DNA of 64,000 nt from Streptomyces sp. JJ36 (GTDB lineage Bacteria; Actinomycetota; Actinomycetes; Streptomycetales; Streptomycetaceae): assembly GCF_021696945.1 (NCBI RefSeq), contig NZ_JACYHE010000021.1, positions 1 through 64,000 of the forward strand. Reading direction: 5' to 3'. Made by a program: the position numbers and the translations under genes. Within the stretch, counting starts at the first letter, position 1. Every line of letters begins with the position of its first letter. Under the pieces are notes generated by a model. The model made no database searches and was not told the DNA's origin. It saw nothing but the letters and a program-made list of their open reading frames with translations. This document shows positions 45,184-53,759 of this stretch, piece by piece.

Positions 45184-45247
45184 GTCACCCGCGGACGACG
45201 GGGACGCCGAACGGCGGGGTGACGGGCTCGGTGGGCGCCGACTCCGG
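45184..45247. repeat. Tandem duplication, copy forming the cseC 3-prime end
   Basis: Encodes ESAPTEPVTPPFGVPVVRG and the stop codon of the kinase; see 45111-45171 for the second copy. Confidence 0.8.
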
Positions 45248-47131
45248 CAGCCACAGCACGGCCACCGCCCCGGTGCCCCCGCCGTCCGGGTGGCCCGGCT
45301 CCCCGGGCTCCACGTTGCGGAAGGTCAGCCGGGCCCCGAGCACCCTCGCCTGGCCCGCGGCGATGGTCAGGCCGAGCCCGTGGCCACGGGTGGAGCGGTC
45401 GCTGCTGCCCGTGCGGAACCTGCTCAGGCCGTCCACGAGCAGTTCGCGGGGGAAGCCCGGGCCGTGGTCCCGCACCCGGATGCGGCGGCCGTCGACGGTC
45501 ACCTCCACCGGGGCCCGGCCGTGCCGCTCGGCGTTGGCCAGCAGGTTCCCCAGGATGCGCTCCAGGCGCCGGGGGTCGGTGGTGACGACGGTGCCCTGGC
45601 CGCCGCCCGGAGCGTCCCCGGCCACGTCCCCGGTGCCCGGAGGGCCCGCGGGGTCTCCGGGGTGTCCGGCGTCCGCGGCGTCTGCGGGCTCGCTCTCGCC
45701 GACCACCCGGACGTACGCGTCCGGCGCGGCCACCCGCACCCGGCGCCGTACGAACTCGCCCAGCGCCACGTCCTGGAGCTCGGCGCGTTCCCGGGCCCCG
45801 TCCAGCCGGGCGACCTCCAGCACGTCCTCGACGAGCTGCCGCAGCGCCTGTGCCCGGTTCCGCACCAGCTCCGTCGGGCGGCCGTCGGGCAGCAGCTCGG
45901 CGGCGGTGAGCAGCCCGGTGACCGGGGTGCGCAGCTCGTGCGCGATGTCCGCGGTGACCCGGCGCTCGGCCTCCAGCCGGGCCTGGAGCGCGTCGGCCAT
46001 GCCGTCGATGGCGTCGGCCAGCTCGTCGGTCTCGTCCCGCACCTGAACCCGGCGGCCGCCGATGGCGTCCCGGACCCTTATGCCGGTGCCGCCGCCCGCC
46101 ACCTCCCCGGCCGCGGTCGCGGCCGTGCGCAGCCGCCGGGAGAGCCGGCCGCCGATGAGCACACCGAGCGCGCAGCCGCCCAGCACCACCGAGACCGAGC
46201 CGATGATCAGCGAGCGGTCCAGGTCCGCCAGCACCTCGTACCGGTCGGCGAAGCGGGTGCGGAGCGAGAGGATGCGGCCGTCGGCGAGCGGGGTGGCCGC
46301 CCACACGATGGGGGCGCCGTCGTCGGAGAGCTCCAGATCGGTCGCCCGGTTGCCCTTCTCCACCTCCTCGCGCAGCCCGGCGGGGAGCTCCGGGTCCTCG
46401 ATCTTCGCGCCGAAGGGCACCTGGCCGGTGGAGTCGTAGATGCGCCGCGCGTACTGGAGCCGCTCGTCCTGCACCTTCCGGCTGCTGTCCTGCATGGTGG
46501 CCCGCGCCGCGTTGTGCACGACGAGGCTCAGGGCGAGGGCGACCAGCGCGCCGACGGCGGCGATCGCGGCGGTGAGCTTCCAGCGCAGGCCGGTGCGCAG
46601 CCGGGGGCGGCCGGTCCGGCCGGGGCCGAGGGCCGCGGGGCCGTACGGCACGGAGTCGCCGGCCGTGGCGGCCGCACGCGTCGCGGTGCCGCCGCCCCGG
46701 CCGCCCCGTGCGAGGGCGCGCACGCCCCGCCGCAGCCGTCCGGCGCGCCTGCCGTGCCGCCGATCCGATCTCCCGCTTCCCCGGGCCTCCCGGAGGCCGG
46801 GGCCCGCGGCCGTCCCGCCGGAGTGCTCCCGCTCCGGGCTCCGCCGGCCCCGGAGCGGCCGCCCCGCAGGGCGGGGGTCCGCGGTGGCGTCGGTGGTGTC
46901 CCGCTCCGGGGAGTGCTGCGTCCCGGTGGCAGGGTCCTCGGTGGCCGGGGTGGTGGTGTCCCGCTCCGGGGAGTGCGGCTCCCCGACGGCCCGGCCCGCG
47001 GTGGCCCGGTCCGCGGCCTCACCGTCCCGGGCGTCCCCCGCGGAGGCGGTCCCTCCGCGCGCGGCGTCGCCGCCGGCCACGGGCGGCGTCCCCTCCGTGC
47101 GCGAGGCGCGTCCCGGCGTTCCGCTGGCCAT
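45185..47131 (-). CDS. cseC: Cell-envelope stress sensor histidine kinase CseC
   Basis: 648 residues from ATG 47131. Residues 1-180 are a low-complexity cytoplasmic extension with three HSPERDTT-like repeats. Then a membrane helix (about 187-205), an extracytoplasmic sensor loop (206-308), a second helix (309-330), HAMP (331-385), and HisKA with VTADIAHELRTPVTGLLTA (His398). The ATPase has the N box LLANAERHG, RVRDHGPGFP and GHGLGLTIAAGQARVLGA. It closely follows S. coelicolor CseC, which detects cell-wall damage such as vancomycin, but is about 140 residues longer at the N-terminus. It ends the sigE operon, four bases after cseB. Confidence 0.93.
   Translation of the reverse strand: MASGTPGRASRTEGTPPVAGGDAARGGTASAGDARDGEAADRATAGRAVGEPHSPERDTTTPATEDPATGTQHSPERDTTDATADPRPAGRPLRGRRSPEREHSGGTAAGPGLREARGSGRSDRRHGRRAGRLRRGVRALARGGRGGGTATRAAATAGDSVPYGPAALGPGRTGRPRLRTGLRWKLTAAIAAVGALVALALSLVVHNAARATMQDSSRKVQDERLQYARRIYDSTGQVPFGAKIEDPELPAGLREEVEKGNRATDLELSDDGAPIVWAATPLADGRILSLRTRFADRYEVLADLDRSLIIGSVSVVLGGCALGVLIGGRLSRRLRTAATAAGEVAGGGTGIRVRDAIGGRRVQVRDETDELADAIDGMADALQARLEAERRVTADIAHELRTPVTGLLTAAELLPDGRPTELVRNRAQALRQLVEDVLEVARLDGARERAELQDVALGEFVRRRVRVAAPDAYVRVVGESEPADAADAGHPGDPAGPPGTGDVAGDAPGGGQGTVVTTDPRRLERILGNLLANAERHGRAPVEVTVDGRRIRVRDHGPGFPRELLVDGLSRFRTGSSDRSTRGHGLGLTIAAGQARVLGARLTFRNVEPGEPGHPDGGGTGAVAVLWLPESAPTEPVTPPFGVPVVRG
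46891..46975. repeat. 60-bp-period repeat inside cseC
   Basis: A stretch of about 24 bp (GGTGGTGTCCCGCTCCGGGG plus GAGTG) occurs at 46892-46915 and 46952-46975, exactly 60 bp apart, with a degenerate third copy near 46821. It encodes the EPHSPERDTT / TQHSPERDTT / RSPEREHSG repeats. Confidence 0.75.
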
Positions 47132-47135
47132 CCCG

Positions 47136-47849
47136 CTAGCCCCTCAGCTTGTAGCCGAAGCCGCGGACCGTCTCGATCCGGTCCTGGCCGATCTTGCCGC
47201 GCAGCCGCTGGACGTGTACATCCACCACCCGGGTGTCCCCGCCCCAGCCGTACTCCCAGACCCGCTCCAGCAGCCGGTCCCGGGAGAGCACCGTGCCCGG
47301 CGCCGCCGAGAACTCCAGCAGCAGCCGCATCTCCGTCGGCGTCAGCGAGACCGGCCGCCCGGCCGACCGCACCTCCATGCCGTCGGTGTCGACCTCCAGA
47401 TCGCCGAAACGCAGCACTCCGTCGCCGGAGCCCGCGGCGTCCGGGCCGGTCTGCCCGTCCGCGGACGCGGCCTCGTCGGCGCGCCGGAACCGGCGCAGCA
47501 CCGCCCGGATGCGGGCCACCAGCACCGCGCCGTCGAACGGTTTGGTCACATAGTCGTCGGCGCCGGCCTCCAGGCCGAGCACCACGTCGATGGAGTCCGA
47601 GCGCGCCGACAGCATGATCACCGGCACCGTGGAGTCGTCCCGGATGCGCCGGCAGAGGCTCACCCCGTCCAGCCCCGGGACCATCACGTCCAGCAGGGCG
47701 ACGTCCGGGCGGTCCGCGCGGAAGGCCGTCAGCCCGTCCAGGCCGTCGGCGACCGCCGTCACCGTGAAGCCGTCCCGCTCCAGCGCGAGCTGCGTGGCCT
47801 CCCTGATGACCTCGTCGTCCTCGACGAACAGCACATGCGTCCCGGCCAT
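47136..47849 (-). CDS. cseB: Response regulator CseB
   Basis: 237 residues from ATG 47849. OmpR/PhoB class: receiver with VLFVEDDEVIREATQLALERDGF, phospho-acceptor Asp in DVALLDVMVPGLDG, Lys in YVTKPFD. A linker and winged helix follow (TPTEMRLLLEFSAAPGTVLSRDRLLERVWEYGWGGDTRVVDVHVQRLRGKIG, then FGYKLRG). In S. coelicolor, CseB activates the sigE promoter. A GTG at 47858 is an alternative start. Position between cseA and cseC matches the known operon order. Confidence 0.95.
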   Translation of the reverse strand: MAGTHVLFVEDDEVIREATQLALERDGFTVTAVADGLDGLTAFRADRPDVALLDVMVPGLDGVSLCRRIRDDSTVPVIMLSARSDSIDVVLGLEAGADDYVTKPFDGAVLVARIRAVLRRFRRADEAASADGQTGPDAAGSGDGVLRFGDLEVDTDGMEVRSAGRPVSLTPTEMRLLLEFSAAPGTVLSRDRLLERVWEYGWGGDTRVVDVHVQRLRGKIGQDRIETVRGFGYKLRG

Positions 47850-47940
47850 GTCCCCTACCGCCTCTGCCGCCTCTTCCCGTCCGGCTGCCGCGTCCGGTCC
47901 CGCGCCCGGAGCGAGCCCGGTCGCGCGCCCGGTCCCGCGC

Positions 47941-48681
47941 TCACTCCTGCGCGCGGCCCTCGCGCGGCGTCGGCGCCGGCGAGGTGCTCGCGCTGTCGGT
48001 GCGCCGCCGTGCCACCTCGTGGAAGACGCCGTCCTGCCACACATAGGTGATGATGTCGCGCCCCGAGGGGCAGCAGATCGGTTCGTCCCCGATGAAGACG
48101 TCCCGGGTCACCACCAGCAGGCCCTTGTCGGTGATCTCCGCGTGCACCGGCGGGCGCTCGGCCGCGAAGACGTTCACCAGCTCCCCGTTGGAGCTGCGGC
48201 GGTACACGTAGGTGCCGACACCGACGCCGTCCGCGCACGATGTCACATTCACCACGAGGTCGTCATGCACGCTGCCGGTGGCCCGCCCGTGGCTGACGTT
48301 CACCGGGAAGAGGTCGCCGACGCACGGCTCCAGGTCCTGCTTCACCTGCCGGCTGACCTTCGGGTCCCGGCGCAGCACGGTGAGCATCCGGGTCTCGACA
48401 TCCCGGCGTACCTCGCCCTCCTCGGTGTAGGCGGCGGAGCCCTCGCCGGGCCGGCCCGCGCCGTCGCCGCCCTCGGCGGAGGGTGTGCCGGCGGGGGTGC
48501 TCTGCGCGGGCACCCGCTCGACCGTGGTGGCGGGGCCCGGCGTCGCCGGGGTGCCCTCCACCCGTACGCCGGAGCCGGCCGCGTCGCAGCCGGTCACCGC
48601 GAGCACGGTGAGCACCACGAGGGTGCCGAGGGCCGCCGGCAGGGCCGGCGACGCCCCTCCGGGCGTTCTCAGGCGGCGCAC
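47941..48681 (-). CDS. cseA: Lipoprotein CseA
   Basis: 246 residues from GTG 48681, which overlaps the sigE 3-prime end by 13 bp. The signal peptide RRLRTPGGASPALPAALGTLVVLTVLAVTGC carries a lipobox with Cys32. A Pro/Thr/Glu-rich linker follows, then a domain with EVRRDVETRMLTVLRRDPKVSRQVKQDLEPCVG, the cysteine pair LVVNVTSCADGVGVGTYVYRR, and DEPICCPSGRDIITYVWQDGVFHEV. In S. coelicolor, CseA is an extracytoplasmic lipoprotein that dampens the SigE response. Confidence 0.9.
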   Translation of the reverse strand: MRRLRTPGGASPALPAALGTLVVLTVLAVTGCDAAGSGVRVEGTPATPGPATTVERVPAQSTPAGTPSAEGGDGAGRPGEGSAAYTEEGEVRRDVETRMLTVLRRDPKVSRQVKQDLEPCVGDLFPVNVSHGRATGSVHDDLVVNVTSCADGVGVGTYVYRRSSNGELVNVFAAERPPVHAEITDKGLLVVTRDVFIGDEPICCPSGRDIITYVWQDGVFHEVARRRTDSASTSPAPTPREGRAQE

Positions 48682-49175
48682 TCCGTCGACCTCCGCTCCA
48701 GCTCGGCGCGCAACCGCGCCAGCGAGCGGTGCAGCGTGCTCTTCACCGTACCCGGCGACATGTCCAGCGCCCGGGCCGTCTCCTCCGTGCTCATCTGCTC
48801 CCAGTGTCGCAGTACCACGACGCTGCGTTGCTTCGGAGCCAGGGTGGCCAGCGCCTCCATCAGCAGCGCCCGGTCGGCGTGCTGCTCGGTGCCGTCCTCG
48901 ATGCCGACCACGTCCGGGAGGTGCTCGGTGGGCACCTCCTGGAGGCGCCGGGAGCGCCACCACTCCGTGCGGGTGTTGATCATCACGCGGCGGAGGTAGG
49001 CGTCGGCGAGCGACTTGTCCGCTATGCCGTCCCAGCGGCCGTACGTCCGCACCAGCGCCGTCTGCAGCAGGTCCTGTGCCTCCACGGGGTCCGTGACCAG
49101 CCGCCGGGCGCTGCGCAGCAGGGCGTCCTGGCGCGACCGCACGTACTCCTCGAAGTCCAGCACCTCTGCCGCCAT
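48669..49175 (-). CDS. sigE: ECF sigma factor SigE
   Basis: 168 residues from ATG 49175 (the ATG at 49283 would add an Arg/Pro-rich extension). Region 2: LDFEEYVRSRQDALLRSARRLVTDPVEAQDLLQTALVRTYGRWDGI. Region 4: LAPKQRSVVVLRHWEQMSTEETARALDMSPGTVKSTLHRSLARLRAEL. It ends ECAA. It is close to S. coelicolor SigE, the sigma factor of the cell-envelope stress response. No anti-sigma factor is encoded; control is through CseA-CseB-CseC in the same operon, as known for this system. Confidence 0.95.
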   Translation of the reverse strand: MAAEVLDFEEYVRSRQDALLRSARRLVTDPVEAQDLLQTALVRTYGRWDGIADKSLADAYLRRVMINTRTEWWRSRRLQEVPTEHLPDVVGIEDGTEQHADRALLMEALATLAPKQRSVVVLRHWEQMSTEETARALDMSPGTVKSTLHRSLARLRAELERRSTECAA

Positions 49176-49240
49176 GTCCGCCTCCCGGTCTCCGGCGTCG
49201 CTTCCTGGTGATGGCACGACGTTAGGGAGGCGGTGTTGCG

Positions 49241-49260
49241 GGCCCCGGCGCAGCGGGGCC
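49241..49260 (-). terminator. Hairpin in the sigE leader
   Basis: GGCCCCG, six-base loop, CGGGGCC, 66 bp before the sigE start. It could act on sigE leader transcripts or terminate transcription from upstream. Role uncertain. Confidence 0.3.
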
Positions 49261-49353
49261 TCAGGCAGCCGTCGGCTGTCCATCGGTTGTGTAACGACGC
49301 CGGCGGGCCGGCCGGTGCCGGCCCGGGGCGCCCCGGGCGGGGCGCGTCCGGCG

Positions 49354-50301
49354 TCAGCTCAGCGGCAGCCGGTAGAGGCCGCCCTCCAGCGGCTCGACCA
49401 GCCCGTCGGCCACCAGCCCGTCCAGCGCGCGGGCCCGCTGCACCCGGTCCTGCCAGACCCGGTCCAGCGTCGCCTGCGGCACCGGCCCGTGCGACTCGCG
49501 CAACACGGCCAGCAGCCGGCCCCGCACCTGGCGGTCGGTGCCCGCGTAGCTCTGGGTGCGGCGCGGGGGGCCCTCGTGCGCGGGGGAGCCGGCCAGCAGC
49601 CAGGCGCACCGGTCGGCGATCGGGCAGCGGTCGCACTCGGGGCCGCGCGCGGTGCACACCAGCGCGCCAAGCTCCATGGTGGCCGCCGCCCAGCGGGCCG
49701 CGGTGGCGTCGTCCTCCGGCACCAGCGCGCGGGCCAGCTTGCGCTCCGCGGCGGTGGTGGCGTTCGGCGGGTACTGCCGGCCGCTCACCGCCCGTGCGAA
49801 CACCCGGCGCACGTTGGTGTCCAGCACGGCGTGCCGCTGTCCGTACGCGAAGGAGGCCACGGCCGCCGCCGTGTACTCCCCGACCCCGGGCAGCGCCAGC
49901 AGTTGCGCGTGCTTCACGGGCACGTCGCCGCCGTGGCGTTCCGCTATGGCGGCCGCGGCCCCGTGCAGCCGCAGCGCCCGCCGGGGGTAGCCCAGCCGGC
50001 CCCACGCGCGGACCGCCTCGCCGGGCGGCTCGGCGGCCAGGTCGGCGGGGCGGGGCCAGCGTTCGAGCCATTGCTCGTAGACGGGCAGCACCCGGTTGAC
50101 GGGGGTCTGCTGCAGCATGAACTCACTCACCATGACGCCCCACGCGCCCGCCTCGGGGCGGCGCCAGGGCAGGTCACGGGCGTGCTTGTCGAACCAGTCG
50201 ACGACGGGGGCGTGCAGGTCGGTCCGGTCGTGGCCCGGCGTCTCCGGTGCGTTCGGCGCGTCCGGGCCGGCGTTCGCGGCGGTCTCAGTGGTCGCAGTCA
50301 T
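49354..50301 (-). CDS. mutY: A/G-specific adenine DNA glycosylase
   Basis: Removes adenine mispaired with 8-oxoguanine. 315 residues from ATG 50301. The HhH-GPD core has FMLQQTPVNRVLPVYEQWLERWP, the helix-hairpin-helix LPGVGEYTAAAVASFAYG with catalytic Asp in VLDTNVRRVFAR, and the 4Fe-4S cluster cysteines in CTARGPECDRCPIADRC (spacing 6-2-5). The C-terminal NUDT-like 8-oxoG recognition domain is short, as is usual in actinobacteria. It lies 178 bp upstream of the sigE operon's far end and is divergent from the DUF4232-like gene. Confidence 0.95.
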   Translation of the reverse strand: MTATTETAANAGPDAPNAPETPGHDRTDLHAPVVDWFDKHARDLPWRRPEAGAWGVMVSEFMLQQTPVNRVLPVYEQWLERWPRPADLAAEPPGEAVRAWGRLGYPRRALRLHGAAAAIAERHGGDVPVKHAQLLALPGVGEYTAAAVASFAYGQRHAVLDTNVRRVFARAVSGRQYPPNATTAAERKLARALVPEDDATAARWAAATMELGALVCTARGPECDRCPIADRCAWLLAGSPAHEGPPRRTQSYAGTDRQVRGRLLAVLRESHGPVPQATLDRVWQDRVQRARALDGLVADGLVEPLEGGLYRLPLS

Positions 50302-50736
50302 GGCACCGCCGATCCTGGCACGGAGCGCGTCGGTGCCGAAACGACCACGCGGGGCGATCACCTGACCTTCGTCAGGGGCTCCGCCGTACGGGGGTCGCTC
50401 ACGTCGGGCGGATGAGGAGGCCCGGGACCGTCGTACGCCGTATGGACCGCCCTGCCGCCCTGGCGCGGCCGGGCCGGGACGCCCTGCTCTGGGCGCTGCT
50501 CGCCGTGCCGGCCGTCTCCGGCGGCCGGATCGGCGCGCACGAACCGGAGGGCTCGTTGTTCCTACCACGGAACGTACGGAGCGGCACCGTGGCCTCACAG
50601 CGGGCGATCGGCAGGCACCGCCCCCGGCTTTCGTCGGGGTCCGCGGGCCGCCGGGTCCTGCTCAGGCCCCAAAGTCGCCGCAATCAAGCGGCGGGTACGG
50701 CTTAGTGGGGCGCCTGATGTCTCGTAAGGTTTCCGC
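50302..50736. other. Divergent intergenic region mutY / membrane protein
   Basis: 435 bp with no convincing gene. It contains a GTTCC-TACCAC-GGAAC inverted repeat at 50558-50573 and scattered TACGG/CCGTA elements; no clear promoter hexamers were identified. Confidence 0.4.
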
Positions 50737-51561
50737 GTGGGATCTCTGCGCAATCCGATCGGACCGCTGCCCTCCTCCATCTACTGGCGGCGGAGGGCCG
50801 TTGCGCTCGCGGTCCTGCTGCTGCTCGTCCTGCTGACCGTCTGGACCGTCCGGCTCGTGGCGGGGGACGGCGGCGGCGAGGAGAAGGAGGGACGCGCACC
50901 GAACGGGCAGGGGCCGACCGACTCCATCACGCCCGGCCCCTCCACCTCGGAGCCCCCGATCACCGACCGGCCCGGCGGCCGGGACGAGACGGACGGCGGC
51001 GCGGGATCCGGCGGCTCGGACGGCGGGTCCGCGGGCGCGTCGGGCGGCACCGGCGGCGGCACGGCCGGCGCCGCGGGCGGCGGCACCGGCGGGACGGGTG
51101 CGCTGGCGGGCTCCTCGGGCGGCCTGAGCGGAGGCGAGGGCATCCCGGCGGGGAAGAGCACCCCCGCCTGCCGCGCCGCCGACGTCACCCTCCGGCTCAC
51201 CAGCGTGCAGAACGAGTACGCCCCCGGCGAGGAGCCGGAGCTCCGGCTCACCGTGCGGAACACCGGTGACGCCGACTGCCGGGTCGACCTGGGCCGGGCC
51301 TCCGCCGTGGTCACCGTCACCGACGCCGACGACGACCACGTCTGGTCCTCCGCCGACTGCCCGCCCGGCGACGACCCGGCCTATGTGAAGGTGCCGGCCG
51401 GGGGCCGCAGCACCCACGCCCTGGTCTGGGAGCGCGAGCGCAGCGCCCCCGGCTGCGGCACGCCCGAGGCCCAGCGGGTGCCCGCGGGCACCTACCTGGT
51501 GGAGGCGGAGATCGAGGGGCTGGAGACGGCGCAGGCGTCCTTCGTCCTCACCGCGGACTGA
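50737..51561 (+). CDS. Membrane-anchored extracytoplasmic protein
   Basis: 274 residues with a GTG start at 50737. A short cytoplasmic N-terminus (GSLRNPIGPLPSSIYWRRR) and one membrane helix (about 21-42) lead to a 100-residue Gly/Ser/Thr-rich stalk. A folded C-terminal domain (about 145-274) reads CRAADVTLRLTSVQNEYAPGEEPELRLTVRNTGDADCRVDLGRASAVVTVTDADDDHVWSSADC, then HALVWERERSAPGC. Four cysteines suggest two disulfides. It resembles the DUF4232/Ig-like extracytoplasmic domains of Streptomyces. Function unknown. Confidence 0.82.
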   Translation: MGSLRNPIGPLPSSIYWRRRAVALAVLLLLVLLTVWTVRLVAGDGGGEEKEGRAPNGQGPTDSITPGPSTSEPPITDRPGGRDETDGGAGSGGSDGGSAGASGGTGGGTAGAAGGGTGGTGALAGSSGGLSGGEGIPAGKSTPACRAADVTLRLTSVQNEYAPGEEPELRLTVRNTGDADCRVDLGRASAVVTVTDADDDHVWSSADCPPGDDPAYVKVPAGGRSTHALVWERERSAPGCGTPEAQRVPAGTYLVEAEIEGLETAQASFVLTAD

Positions 51562-51631
51562 GCCGCCGCCCCGCGCGGCTGAGCCGCCCCGCAGGGTGCC
51601 GCCCGCGGCCCCGGCCGGGCCCGTGCCACGA

Positions 51632-51668
51632 CGCGCCGGACGCGGCGCCCCGCACGGCGTCCGGCGCG
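51632..51668. terminator. Bidirectional terminator hairpin
   Basis: CGCGCCGGACGC, 13-base loop, GCGTCCGGCGCG: a perfect 12-bp stem between convergent stops at 51561 (+) and 51673 (-). Confidence 0.75.
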
Positions 51669-51672
51669 GGAG

Positions 51673-53457
51673 TCAGCGGAAGGAGACGCGGTCCGCCCTC
51701 GGCGTGGCCAGCGGGCGCCCGGGCGAGGAGTGCTCGCTCAGGTGGTGGGTGAACGCGGCCAGATCGGTGGTGCCGGTCTGCCGGTCGGCGCCCGCGCGGA
51801 ACACCCGGAAGCCGTCGCCGCCGTCCGCCAGGAAGGAGTTGACGGTCACCCGGTAGCGCCGCGCCGGCCGCAGCGGCTCCCCGGCCACCCGCACGGTGCC
51901 CGCCCGGACCCGGTCCGGGCCCTTCCGGGACAGGTCCACGGTGTAGCGGAGGCCCGCGGAGGGCTGGAGGAAGACCGGCTCGGCCGTGTTCGGCCCGGAG
52001 ACCTGCTGCCGCAGCGCCGTCAGGAGCTGGTCGCCGGTCAGCGTCATGGTCACCAGCCGGTTGCCGAAGGGCTGCACCTGGAAGGCCTCGCCGTAGGTCA
52101 CCACGCCGTCGCCCTCCTTCCCCTGCGCGGTGTACGTCAGGTCCGCACGCATGCCGCCCGGGTCGAGCAGCGCGATCCGGGCCCCCTGGCCCCGGGTGGC
52201 GGCCACCCGGGCGTCGGCGATCAGATCGCCGAGCGGCGTCTCGGGCCCGGAAGCGCCGGGGCCGGGCAGGTCGCCGGCGATGTGGCCGACGGGCCGGTCC
52301 GCGAGCTCCGCGGAGCGGTCCCGCCACTTCTCCACCACGCGCCGCACCGCGGGCTGTTCCGGGGTGTCGGTGTGCACGATGCGGTTCCGGGCGCTGACCG
52401 AGGAGCGCACCACGTCGCCGCTCTCCGGGTCCACGGCGAACCGCACCTCGGTGAACGTACGGCCGAAGGACGCGGCCTGGGTCACCGTCCGCTGCCGCCC
52501 GGCCGGGTCCGTGACCTCGCAGACGAACGGCTCGTGGGAGTGGCCGCTGACGATGAGGTCCACCTTCGGGGTGGCCCGTTCGGCGATCCGCTTGATGCGG
52601 CCGCTCAGCGCGGAACCGGGGCCCTCGGCGTCGCAGTCCGCGTCGTACGCCGCGCCCGCCCGGGCGCCGCCCTCGTGCACCAGCACCACGACGGCCTCCA
52701 CACCCTGACGGTCCAGCTCGCGGGCGTAGCGGTCGATGGTCTGCACCTCGTCCGCGAAGGCGAGGCCGCGCACGCCGGCGGCGCTCACCGCGGACGGGGT
52801 GTCGCGGGAGGCCAGCCCGATGAAGCCGAGGCGCTCGCCGTTCGACAGCCGGGTCGTCCAGTACGGGGGCAGGACGGGCTCGCCCGTGCCGCCCTGCGCG
52901 GTGACGTTCGCCGCGAGGTAGGGGAAGTCCGCGCCGTCGTAGCGCTCTCCGGGCACGGCACAGCCGTCCTCCGGGTGGCAGCCGCCGTGCGCCATGCGGC
53001 GGAGCTCGGCACGGCCCTCGTCGAACTCGTGGTGGCCGACGGACGTGACGTCGAGGCCGAGGGTCTCCAGGGCCTCGACGGTCGGCTCGTCGTGGAAGGC
53101 CGCGGAGACCAGCGGGCTGCCGCCGATCAGGTCGCCGGCCCCGACGGTCAGCGAATCCTCCTGGCCGCGCCGGGCCCGGTCCATCAGGGTGGCCATCTGC
53201 GGCAGCCCGCCGGCCTGTACCTTCACCGGCCGGCCGGACCCGCCGGCCACGGAGACGGCGCCGGCCGCACCGGAGACCGGATCGAGGTTGCCGTGCAGGT
53301 CGCTGAGGGCGAGAAGCTGTACGCGCAGCGGCTCCGGTGCCGCCGCGGGCCCGCTCCCCGGGGCGGCGGTGGTGGTCGCGAGCACCGCGGTGCCGGCGAG
53401 GACGGCACCGCCGGCGGTCCTCGCGAGCCGGCGCAGGGGTCTGTCGGGCAGGGGCAT
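51673..53457 (-). CDS. Secreted bifunctional metallophosphatase/5-prime-nucleotidase
   Basis: 594 residues from ATG 53457. A signal peptide (RPLRRLARTAGGAVLAGTAVLATTTAAPG) is followed by a calcineurin-like metallophosphatase domain: LLALSDLHGNLDP (D-x-H), GAGDLIGGSP (G-D), VGHHEFDEG (variant of G-N-H-E-F, with Asn replaced by His), and IVSGHSHEPF (G-H-x-H). The C-terminal 5_nucleotid_C domain reads LGDLIADARVAATRGQGARIALLDPGGMRADL and GEAFQVQPFGNRLVTMTLTG. It hydrolyses extracellular nucleotides or related phosphomonoesters, supplying phosphate and nucleosides. Replacement of the Asn in GNHEF by His (GHHEFD) is seen in some family members. Confidence 0.9.
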   Translation of the reverse strand: MPLPDRPLRRLARTAGGAVLAGTAVLATTTAAPGSGPAAAPEPLRVQLLALSDLHGNLDPVSGAAGAVSVAGGSGRPVKVQAGGLPQMATLMDRARRGQEDSLTVGAGDLIGGSPLVSAAFHDEPTVEALETLGLDVTSVGHHEFDEGRAELRRMAHGGCHPEDGCAVPGERYDGADFPYLAANVTAQGGTGEPVLPPYWTTRLSNGERLGFIGLASRDTPSAVSAAGVRGLAFADEVQTIDRYARELDRQGVEAVVVLVHEGGARAGAAYDADCDAEGPGSALSGRIKRIAERATPKVDLIVSGHSHEPFVCEVTDPAGRQRTVTQAASFGRTFTEVRFAVDPESGDVVRSSVSARNRIVHTDTPEQPAVRRVVEKWRDRSAELADRPVGHIAGDLPGPGASGPETPLGDLIADARVAATRGQGARIALLDPGGMRADLTYTAQGKEGDGVVTYGEAFQVQPFGNRLVTMTLTGDQLLTALRQQVSGPNTAEPVFLQPSAGLRYTVDLSRKGPDRVRAGTVRVAGEPLRPARRYRVTVNSFLADGGDGFRVFRAGADRQTGTTDLAAFTHHLSEHSSPGRPLATPRADRVSFR

Positions 53458-53759
53458 GGGGCGCTCCGGGACAGGACGATCACGTCGGATGCGCACAGGC
53501 GTGACCGGTTCCCGGCCCACCGATGCCTCCCGGGGCGCACTGTCACCACGATGGGGGGCGGGTCGGCGTACGGCACGAGCCCGCATGGCGGGAGCCCGCA
53601 GGGCAGGGCCGCACGGACGGGTCCGCGGGGCACGAGCCCGTACGGCAGAGGCGGCCCGGAGCCGGCGCCACCGGCCTCTCGGCAGCCGCCGGGGCGGTCC
53701 CGTCCGCCGCGGGCCGGTCCCGCAGGCCGGACGGTGCCCGGCCTTCCCGCCGGCAGCGG
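53458..53759. other. Non-coding gap between disA and the nucleotidase gene
   Basis: 302 bp upstream of the nucleotidase start and downstream of disA (both minus strand). GC-rich, with TACGGCA-type repeats near 53570-53650; no gene, strong hairpin or promoter could be called. Confidence 0.35.
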
